This document shows, piece by piece, positions 29,213 to 36,386 of a stretch of DNA of 64,000 nt. The notes below the pieces were generated by a model, which ran no database searches, had not been told where the DNA came from, and was given only the letters and a program-made list of their open reading frames with translations. The DNA is taken from positions 230,296-294,295 of the forward strand of contig NZ_KK211416.1 of NCBI RefSeq assembly GCF_000622245.1. The letters run 5' to 3'. The DNA is from Fusobacterium perfoetens ATCC 29250. GTDB taxonomy: Bacteria > Fusobacteriota > Fusobacteriia > Fusobacteriales > Fusobacteriaceae. The translations under genes and the position numbers were made by a program. Numbering within the stretch: the stretch's first letter is position 1; the number at the start of each line of letters is the position of its first letter.

Positions 29213-29770
29213 ATGAAAAAATTAGATGATGTAAAACTTGGAAAATTTTTAAGTCTTATTCTTAGACATAAACCAGAAACAATAGGAATAACTTTAGATA
29301 AAAATGGCTGGGCAGATGTAAAAGAGTTGATAGAAAAAATAAAACTTTCTGGAAGATATATTGATATGGAAATACTAGAAAAAATAGTTAGAGAAAATAA
29401 TAAAAAGAGATATTCTTTTAGTGAAAATAAAGAAAAAATAAGAGCTAGTCAGGGACACTCTATTGAAGTAGAATTAAATTTAAAAGAAATGACACCTCCA
29501 ACTATTCTATATCATGGAACAGCAACTAGATTTTTGGAAAGTATTAGAGAAAAAGGGATAATAAAAGGGAATAGGCAATATGTTCATCTATCTAAAGATA
29601 TAGAAACAGCTAGAAATGTTGGGAAAAGACATGGAGAAGTAGTCATTTTACCAATAGATATAGAGGGCTTGAAGAAAATTGGACATAAATTTTATCTATC
29701 AGAGAATAAAGTTTGGTTAAGTGATGATATTCCAAGTAAGTATATTTTATGGGATAAGATTATTTTTTAA
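29213..29770 (+). CDS. kptA: RNA 2'-phosphotransferase KptA/Tpt1
   Basis: 185 residues. It removes an internal RNA 2'-phosphate using NAD+, giving ADP-ribose 1'',2''-cyclic phosphate. Motifs: LGKFLSLILRHKPETIGITL and NGWADVKEL in the winged N-terminal lobe, RASQGHSIEVEL, ILYHGTATRF, YVHLSKDIETARNVGKRHG in the ADP-ribosyltransferase-like lobe. Start ATG 29213 after ATAGGAG; an upstream in-frame GTG/ATG lies in the preceding gene. Neighbouring rtcB and the macrodomain gene suggest an RNA-repair role. Confidence 0.93.
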   Translation: MKKLDDVKLGKFLSLILRHKPETIGITLDKNGWADVKELIEKIKLSGRYIDMEILEKIVRENNKKRYSFSENKEKIRASQGHSIEVELNLKEMTPPTILYHGTATRFLESIREKGIIKGNRQYVHLSKDIETARNVGKRHGEVVILPIDIEGLKKIGHKFYLSENKVWLSDDIPSKYILWDKIIF

Positions 29771-29789
29771 TAAGTAGAGAGGAAAGAGA

Positions 29790-30278
29790 ATGATTGAATT
29801 TGGTAAAGAGCATAGTAAAACCTGGATAGAACTTATGACAGCTTATCAAGATTATAAGATTAAAATTTTTAATTGGACTAAAGAAGATATAGATGTAAAA
29901 TATAATGATTTACACATAGAACTCAATCAATCTTTGGTTAAAAGAGATTTACATAAAAGATTACTAATAATGGACTTTCTAAGAGGAACTGATATGTGGG
30001 ACGAAAGTGTAATATTATCTGTTTTTAAAGAGTTAACTGAAATTGCTTTACATGACCAAGAAGTAATTGCGTCTTATGCAAGAATGATATTGAAAAAAAT
30101 TAAACATCATTCAAAACAAATAGAAATAGCAAAGCAAGTATTTATATTAGCAGAGAAGGAAGAAAAACAAAAAGACCCAGATTATGATATTTTCCATAAT
30201 GGTTATATGCTTTTATTTGATTTAGGTTATAAAAAAGAACTTCAACAGTTTATAGATAAATATAAAAATTTTATTTAA
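29790..30278 (+). CDS. Hypothetical helical protein
   Basis: 162 residues, all helical, not recognised. The sequence RDLHKRLLIMDFLRGTDMWD and IASYARMILKKIKHHSKQIE suggests HEAT-like helical pairs. It contains no Cys and several His. Located between kptA and the frameshifted gene. An AGAGGAAAG site precedes the start. Confidence 0.62.
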   Translation: MIEFGKEHSKTWIELMTAYQDYKIKIFNWTKEDIDVKYNDLHIELNQSLVKRDLHKRLLIMDFLRGTDMWDESVILSVFKELTEIALHDQEVIASYARMILKKIKHHSKQIEIAKQVFILAEKEEKQKDPDYDIFHNGYMLLFDLGYKKELQQFIDKYKNFI

Positions 30279-30308
30279 AATAAATAAAATTATAAAGGGA
30301 GTTTTATT

Positions 30309-31215
30309 ATGAAGAATATATATTGTTATCAAAGAATTGAGGGAAGATATATCCCAGGTATTATTAAAAATGGAAATTATTTTTTTTACAACAGTAGCTC
30401 TTTATGAAAATGGTGTAATTAATTGTTGGGAAAAAGTGGAATTTCAGGATATTAAAGAAGTTATTGATAAAGATTGGTTATGTTGTGAAATTCCAAATGG
30501 AAAAAATATTTCTATTTTTGAAGTTGGAGATTATGTTATAAAATCAGCTAATTGGGAGTATAATAAAGATACATATTATAAATCTATTATAGAAAATATA
30601 AAAGAGTTAAATCCTTATATAGAAGAAATTAACAAAATAGTTAAAAAAATTCCAAAGGAAGATTATAAAAAAGAGATGATGATTACTTCTACTCCATTTA
30701 AAATGGAGCATAAATCTAAATTATATAGCTGGTTTGATGGAGATGATACTTTTATTTTTTATAATTTTGGAGAGAAATTATATTTAACTACCTTAATAGC
30801 TTATGAGGATAAAACTTTTAAAATTGGAATGTTAGAGGAAAAATATTTTTCTTTAGAAGAAATAAAAGAGATGTTTGATAAAAATATTCTTACAACAGAG
30901 GTAAAAGATAGATTTTTTATAAAAGATTTTGCAGAGATAGAAATAGAAAAAATTAATTATTTTGTAGAAAAAAGCCAAAAATTTAAAGAAGTAGAAGATA
31001 TGATGAAAAAAGTTTGTGAAGAAGAAACAACTCTTGAATTATGTAGAGAAGCATATTTTGAGTATTTGGCTGACCCTTGTGATTATACAAAAGAGAAATT
31101 AAGAAAAACTTATGAAGCTGTTCCTGAACATGAAAGAATGTATTTAGGGGATATGGATTCTAAAGATTGGGACTACCAAAGAATTTTATATTCTGATAAA
31201 AAAAGAGAAGTATAA
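30309..31215 (+). pseudogene. DUF7638-like gene, frameshifted at a T8 tract
   Basis: ATG 30309, with AAAGGGAG upstream, begins MKNIYCYQRIEGRYIPGIIK then NGNYFF, but this frame ends at TGA 30405. The continuing protein (TTVALYENGVINCWEKVEFQ and onward to 31215) is one frame over. The switch lies in the T8 run at 30380-30387; with seven T the two pieces join into about 301 residues that resemble the family I recall as DUF7638. The downstream piece could start at TTG 30337 or ATG 30370 but has no good site. Mutation, slippage or read error are all possible. Confidence 0.7.
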
Positions 31216-31224
31216 GGAGGAACT

Positions 31225-31704
31225 ATGGATATAAAATATTTTAAAAATGTGGATTTTAATACTGATTATCTTGAAACTAGAATAGAATTTCAAAATAGGG
31301 AAATAGAGCTTGATATAAATACTGATGTAGTTCTTGGAAAAGATAGTTGGGTAAAAGAATACGAAGAATATATTTCTAAATTAGAAGTTTTTAAAGAAAA
31401 AATTGATAAAGAGATTATAAAAGATTTTGAAAATGATGGAATAACAAAAGAATGGGTTGATTTTCATTTGGAAGAATTAGGAGAAGCTATTGAAGAAGAA
31501 AGATTACTTGAAAGGTGTGATAAAAAATTATCTTTAGATAGGCAAGTTCTTTCAATAATAAAACTTAGAAGAATAGGAATTTATCCTGAATATGAAGATT
31601 ATGCTATTTGGGATTATATTCTTGATGATGAGATAAGTGATGAAATTTTAGTTATAGTTACTGATAAAAATGGAGAAATAGTAGATATTACTTGGGAAAG
31701 TTAA
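31225..31704 (+). CDS. DUF2004-like protein
   Basis: 159 residues. FKNVDFNTDYLETRIEFQNR then IELDIN at the N-terminus, and IKLRRIGIYPEYEDYAIWDY with a terminal IVDITWES fit DUF2004, a family of predicted immunity-type proteins. Acidic and soluble. AAGGAGGA precedes the start, 9 bases after the frameshifted gene. Confidence 0.65.
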   Translation: MDIKYFKNVDFNTDYLETRIEFQNREIELDINTDVVLGKDSWVKEYEEYISKLEVFKEKIDKEIIKDFENDGITKEWVDFHLEELGEAIEEERLLERCDKKLSLDRQVLSIIKLRRIGIYPEYEDYAIWDYILDDEISDEILVIVTDKNGEIVDITWES

Positions 31705-31713
31705 AATTTCATT

Positions 31714-31737
31714 TCTCCATTAAGTTAGAGATGGAGG
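31714..31737 (+). promoter_or_regulatory. Hairpin masking the rtcB ribosome binding site
   Basis: TCTCCAT (31714-31720) can pair with ATGGAGG (31731-31737) across a 10-base loop. The second arm contains the GGAGG site of rtcB, whose ATG is at 31745. This could limit rtcB translation unless the stem is opened or cut. Stem is 7 pairs including one G-U; its use in the cell is untested. Confidence 0.45.
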
Positions 31738-31744
31738 ATAATTT

Positions 31745-32926
31745 ATGTATAAAATAATGTCAAATAATTTGACTGATTATGAAGCTATAAATCAGATAGA
31801 AGAAATTAATAGAATATTTAATGATAATAATATAGTAATTATGCCAGACTATCATGCTGGAAAAGGTTGTGTAGTAGGAACTACTATGCTGATAACTGAT
31901 AAAGTTTGCCCTAATCATGTAGGTGTAGATATTGGTTGTGGAATAGCTGGATATAAAATAGATAAAAGATATTTTAAATTTCATATAGAGAAATTAAAAG
32001 AGTTAGATGATATAATAAGAAAAAATATTCCAAGTGGTTTATCAATAAATAAGAGAAAATCAAAATTTATACCTAAAGGTTATGAGATAAAATTAAGAGC
32101 TAAGGTAGATAGACAGGCTATGGATAGAGCTTATTTAAGTTTAGGAACTCTTGGTGGAGGAAATCATTTTATAGAAGTAGGAGAAAATGAAGAGTGTTAT
32201 ATTCTATTTGTTCACTCTGGAAGTAGAAATTTAGGAGTTCAAGTAGCAAGTTATCATCAAAATATCGCAATAGATACTTGTAATAAAGAGAGAGTAGAGT
32301 ATATTTATAATATAACTAAAAATGTAACTCCAGAAGAAAGAGAAAAAATGATAGAGGAATATAAGAAAGAAAATCCTCATATTCCTAATCCAAGCTGTTA
32401 TTTAAAAGAAAGTTATTTAGAAGATTATCTTTTTGATATGAGAGTTATGGAAGAGTTTGCTTGTTTAAATAGAGAGATAATGATAAAAACTATTTTAGAA
32501 AAGTTGGATATTCCCTTTGTTAAAGGAAATTATATAGAGAGTACTCATAATTATATAGAGGATTATAAAGGACTTCATATTTTAAGAAAAGGTGCTACAT
32601 CAGCTAAAAAGAATGAAAGAGTTATAATTCCTTTAAATATGAGAGATGGAATTATCATAGGAATAGGAAAGGGTAATCCAAAATGGAACTATTCAGCTCC
32701 ACATGGTGCTGGAAGGATTCTTAGTAGAAAAAAGGCTAAAGAAAATCTATCTTTAGATGAGTTTAAAGAAACTATGGAAGGAATATTTACTACCTGTATA
32801 TCTAATAGTACCTTAGATGAATCTCCTATGGCTTATAAACCTATGGAAGAGATTTTAGAAGTTATTGGAGATACTATTGAAATAGAGGAGATAGTAAAAC
32901 CAATTTATAATTTTAAAGCTAATTAA
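31745..32926 (+). CDS. rtcB: RNA-splicing ligase RtcB
   Basis: 393 residues, the compact RtcB form. It joins RNA ends with 2',3'-cyclic phosphate or 3'-phosphate to 5'-OH, using GTP and Mn2+. Visible metal and active-site motifs: HVGVDIGCGIAGY (Cys65), GTLGGGNHFIEV (His141), LFVHSGSRNLG (His157), LRKGATSA and YSAPHGAGRILSRKKAK (His320 is the expected guanylylated residue). No archease gene or RtcR activator is adjacent. It lies in one line with kptA and a P-loop kinase, suggesting repair of cleaved RNA. Confidence 0.94.
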   Translation: MYKIMSNNLTDYEAINQIEEINRIFNDNNIVIMPDYHAGKGCVVGTTMLITDKVCPNHVGVDIGCGIAGYKIDKRYFKFHIEKLKELDDIIRKNIPSGLSINKRKSKFIPKGYEIKLRAKVDRQAMDRAYLSLGTLGGGNHFIEVGENEECYILFVHSGSRNLGVQVASYHQNIAIDTCNKERVEYIYNITKNVTPEEREKMIEEYKKENPHIPNPSCYLKESYLEDYLFDMRVMEEFACLNREIMIKTILEKLDIPFVKGNYIESTHNYIEDYKGLHILRKGATSAKKNERVIIPLNMRDGIIIGIGKGNPKWNYSAPHGAGRILSRKKAKENLSLDEFKETMEGIFTTCISNSTLDESPMAYKPMEEILEVIGDTIEIEEIVKPIYNFKAN

Positions 32927-32956
32927 AATTTTAAAATTAAATTGTGGAGAATAGAA

Positions 32957-33454
32957 ATGAAAAAATTATATATAATTAAAGGAACAATGGGAATTGGAAA
33001 AACAACTGTATCAAAGTTATTAAAAAATTCTTTAGATAGAAGTGTTTTTTTAGATGGAGATTGGTGTTGGGATATGTCTCCTTTCATAGTAAATGAAGAA
33101 ACTAAAAAAATGGTTATTGATAATATAATTTATCTTTTAAATAATTTTTTAAAATGTAGTGAATACAAGAATATAATTTTTTGTTGGGTATTAAATTTAA
33201 AAGAAGTAGAGAAAGAAATATTAAGTAGGTTAAATTTAGAAAAAGTAGAAGTATTTTCTATTTCTTTAGTATGCAATGAGATAGAATTAGAGAAAAGATT
33301 AAAAAAAGATATAGAACTAGGATTACGAAAAGAAGAAATTATACTGAAAAGTAAGGAGAGATTAAAAGATTATAAAAATCATGAGGGGATAAAAATAGAA
33401 GTTTCTAATTTAACTCCTGTTGAAATAGTAAATATAATAAAAAATATAAAATAA
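32957..33454 (+). CDS. Small P-loop kinase-like ATPase
   Basis: 165 residues. IIKGTMGIGKTTVSKLL is a Walker A motif near the N-terminus; FLDGDWCWDM looks like the acidic substrate-side motif and LEKRLKKDIELGLRKEEI a basic lid. This matches small nucleotide- or polynucleotide-kinase-like P-loop proteins. Start at ATG 32957 after TGGAGAA; a TTG at 32942 is less likely. Being behind rtcB, it might prepare RNA ends, which is inference only. It closes the tight run of genes; the 108 bases after it hold a weak promoter. Confidence 0.75.
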   Translation: MKKLYIIKGTMGIGKTTVSKLLKNSLDRSVFLDGDWCWDMSPFIVNEETKKMVIDNIIYLLNNFLKCSEYKNIIFCWVLNLKEVEKEILSRLNLEKVEVFSISLVCNEIELEKRLKKDIELGLRKEEIILKSKERLKDYKNHEGIKIEVSNLTPVEIVNIIKNIK

Positions 33455-33508
33455 GATTAAAAAAACTACAAAATAAAAATAGAAAAATTATTTAAAAATG
33501 AGAAAATT

Positions 33509-33537
33509 TTATATTAAACTAAAAAATAATATATAAT
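33509..33537 (+). promoter_or_regulatory. Possible promoter for the first TPR gene
   Basis: TATAAT at 33532-33537 with a poor -35 (TTATAT, 33509-33514, 17-base spacer) in a 108-base gap ahead of ATG 33563. The sequence up to the start resembles the region ahead of the paralogue at 36387 (both end TTAAT/ATAATTAAGG-G/A). Confidence 0.35.
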
Positions 33538-33562
33538 TTTAAAGATAATTAAGGAGAACTCT

Positions 33563-36241
33563 ATGGGAATTTTAACTAAGAAAATAATTAAAGAATTAGA
33601 AAAACAAGAATATGCAGTTGATGTCCTACCAATACTAGATAAATTTCAAGTTAAAAACAACTATTCTGATGAAGAGATGGATAATGATTTAGATGTTGCC
33701 CTTTGGAGAGCCTATGCTTATAATAATGTTAATAAATATGAGTTTTTTGAATTGACAGAAAAAACTCTTTCTAAAGTTAAAGAAGAAGGAATAAATAATA
33801 GTGAGTGGTGTTGTACATATGCTTGTGCAATAGTTTATTTAAGAAGATTTGAAGAAGCTTTAGAATATTGTAAAAGAGCAGTAGAATTAAATCCTAAATA
33901 TCCATGGGCTTGGTTAGAACTAGCAAAACTTTATTATAAGTTTAATTTATTAGATGAAGCTTATAAAGCAATAGAAACTGGACTTCAATTAAGACCTAAT
34001 GATTATACTTTTTTAACTTTAAAAGATGATATAGATAATGATAGAGGATTTGCTTTTTGTCTTACTCATTATGTTGATGAAGAAGTAGATAATGATGAAT
34101 CAGAAGACGACCTTCTTAATATTGATGATGAGAAGCTATACAATGAATTTTTAAGTAGAAGTGATATAGAAAAAGAAATTATTATTTTAGATGAATTAGA
34201 AAAATTCCAAGAAATAATAGATTTAATTAATTCTCTTCCTAATGAAAAACTAACAGCTGGAGTCTTATATTCTCTTTCTAAAGCATATAATAATAATTCT
34301 GAACCAGAAGAAGCTATAAAAGTTTTACTTAGACTGAAAGCTAATGAAGAGAATACAGCTCTTTGGAATCATAGAATGGCTTATTCTTATTTATGTTCAA
34401 ATAATTTAGAGGAAGCTGAAAAATATATTGTAAAAGCCTTAGAAATAGAGCCTGAAAGAAAAAATTCAATAATGATGTATAGATTAATATGCTCAAAGAT
34501 AGGAAATAGTAAAGTTGAATCTGGAGAATCTGAAGTTGGATTAAAATACCTTTTAAAAGCTAGAGATTTAGCAACTGATGAAGAAACTATTATTTTAACT
34601 GAAAGAGATTTAGGCTGGGCATACGACCATATAAAAGAATATGAAAAGGCATATAATCACTTACAAAATGTTGTTGCTTTAGGAAGAGATGATATTTGGT
34701 TACATTCTGAATTAGGATTTTGTTTAGGTGGATTAGAAAAATATCAAGAAGCTATAAAACATTTTGAAAAAGCTATTGAAATGGGAAGAAATGACGATTG
34801 GATATATGCAAGACTTGGAACTATGTATGAAAGATTAGAAAATTATGATAAAGCTTTAGAAATTTTCTTAAAAGGACTTGAAGCTGAAGAAAAAAATTCA
34901 GAAATTTGGTTACTTTCAGAGATAGCTTGGATTTATAATAATAAAAAATCAGATTTTTCTAAGGGATTTGAATATTTAGAAAAAGCTAAAAAATTAGGTA
35001 GAGATGATATTTGGATAAATTCAGAATTTGGTTGGTTATATAATCATTTAAAAGATTATCTAAAGGGATTAAAACATATATTGAGAGCTAAAGAGTTAGG
35101 AAGAGATGATGAATGGATTAATTATGAAGTTGGATTTTCTCTTAATAGAATGAATAGAGAGGAAGAAGCACTAGAATATTTATTAAAATCTGAAAAATTA
35201 GGTAAAAATGATGAATGGCTTTACTCTGAAATTGGATATTGTCTTGATTGTTTAAATAGATATGAGGAAGCTTTTCCTTATTTAATAAAAGCTAGAGATA
35301 AAAGAGATGATGAGTGGATTAATTCTGAAATAGGTTATTGTTTAAATAGATTAGATAGATACGAAGAAGCTATTTTATATTTACAAAAAGCTAAGACTTT
35401 AGGAAGAAAAGATGATTGGTTATTTACTGAAATAGGATTTTGCTTAAAAAATTTAGAAAGATATGAAGAAGCTTTAGAATATCTATATAAAGCTGAAGAA
35501 TTAGGAAAAGATAATGATTGGATTAATGTTGAAATAGCTGAATGTTTAACAGAAATGGATAAGTTAGAAGAAGGAATTATAAGACTTAAAAAAGCTCTTA
35601 CTTATGAAGATTGTGATAAACTTTATATAAACTCTGAAATAGGAAGAATATTAGGAATAGAGGAAAATTATGAAGAAGCTTTAAAATATTTATATGAAGC
35701 TGAAAAATTAAAAAGTGATGATACTTGGGTTCTTTCAGAAATAGCTTGGAACATATTAAATATAGCTGATGAAATGGAAAGTAGTAAAGATAAGTTAGAG
35801 AATTATAAAAAAGGATTGGAATATTTAATTAAAGCTCAAGAGTTAGGAAAAGATGATAAATGGATTAATGGACAAATTGGGTTTGCTTATATGAAACTTG
35901 AAAAATTTAAAGAAGCCATAAAATATTTTGAAAAAGCTAGATTTATAGAGCCTGATGATGAGTGGATATTATATAATTTAGGGGCAACTTATAGAAAGTT
36001 TGGAGAAATATCAAAGGCAATAGAGTTATTAAATATAGTTTTAGAAATAGGAGAATTTAAAGGTTGGACAGAATTAGAACTTGCTTGGTGTTATGCTCTA
36101 ATTGATGAAAAAGAAAAAGCACAAAAATATTTAGAGGAAGTTGATTTATATATTGGAGGAGAAATTGCAAAATCTTTAGAAATTAAAAAAGAGTATGATA
36201 CAGTTAAACAATTAATTTCTAATAAAAGTTTTTTATCTTGA
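33563..36241 (+). CDS. Giant TPR-repeat protein
   Basis: 892 residues. After an N-terminal 170-residue TPR block (FEEALEYCKRAVELNPKYPW, ALYKFNLLDEAYKAI-like), the protein consists of about 15 tandem TPR-like units of 34-36 residues with the repeated signature LGRDDxWIxSEIGxxLxxLxR followed by YEEALxYLxKA. No signal peptide or membrane helix, so a cytoplasmic binding scaffold. Paralogue of the next gene; some DNA segments, such as the 40 bases around 33670, are nearly identical between the two. Confidence 0.88.
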   Translation: MGILTKKIIKELEKQEYAVDVLPILDKFQVKNNYSDEEMDNDLDVALWRAYAYNNVNKYEFFELTEKTLSKVKEEGINNSEWCCTYACAIVYLRRFEEALEYCKRAVELNPKYPWAWLELAKLYYKFNLLDEAYKAIETGLQLRPNDYTFLTLKDDIDNDRGFAFCLTHYVDEEVDNDESEDDLLNIDDEKLYNEFLSRSDIEKEIIILDELEKFQEIIDLINSLPNEKLTAGVLYSLSKAYNNNSEPEEAIKVLLRLKANEENTALWNHRMAYSYLCSNNLEEAEKYIVKALEIEPERKNSIMMYRLICSKIGNSKVESGESEVGLKYLLKARDLATDEETIILTERDLGWAYDHIKEYEKAYNHLQNVVALGRDDIWLHSELGFCLGGLEKYQEAIKHFEKAIEMGRNDDWIYARLGTMYERLENYDKALEIFLKGLEAEEKNSEIWLLSEIAWIYNNKKSDFSKGFEYLEKAKKLGRDDIWINSEFGWLYNHLKDYLKGLKHILRAKELGRDDEWINYEVGFSLNRMNREEEALEYLLKSEKLGKNDEWLYSEIGYCLDCLNRYEEAFPYLIKARDKRDDEWINSEIGYCLNRLDRYEEAILYLQKAKTLGRKDDWLFTEIGFCLKNLERYEEALEYLYKAEELGKDNDWINVEIAECLTEMDKLEEGIIRLKKALTYEDCDKLYINSEIGRILGIEENYEEALKYLYEAEKLKSDDTWVLSEIAWNILNIADEMESSKDKLENYKKGLEYLIKAQELGKDDKWINGQIGFAYMKLEKFKEAIKYFEKARFIEPDDEWILYNLGATYRKFGEISKAIELLNIVLEIGEFKGWTELELAWCYALIDEKEKAQKYLEEVDLYIGGEIAKSLEIKKEYDTVKQLISNKSFLS

Positions 36242-36303
36242 AATTATCTAAAGTAAAAGATTTTTATATAAAGATATGTTAATTTAAAATCTTTTATAAA
36301 TAA

Positions 36304-36332
36304 TTGACTTTACTCTAAAATTAAATTATACT
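36304..36332 (+). promoter_or_regulatory. Possible promoter for the second TPR gene
   Basis: TTGACT at 36304-36309 and TTATAC at 36326-36331 with a 16-base spacer. A second candidate -10 (TGTATAAT ending 36355) has no matching -35. The preceding stem (TAAAAGATTTT, about 36255, with AAAATCTTTTA, about 36289) lacks a T run and is not called a terminator. Confidence 0.4.
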
Positions 36333-36386
36333 TTAATATAAAATAAATGTATAATATTTAAAAATTAATTAAGGGAGGTTATACTT

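Noticed and set aside
36255-36300. Stem TAAAAGATTTT / AAAATCTTTTA after the first TPR gene as terminator
   Set aside because: Long loop, all A/T pairs, no T run behind it, and a promoter-like sequence follows directly.
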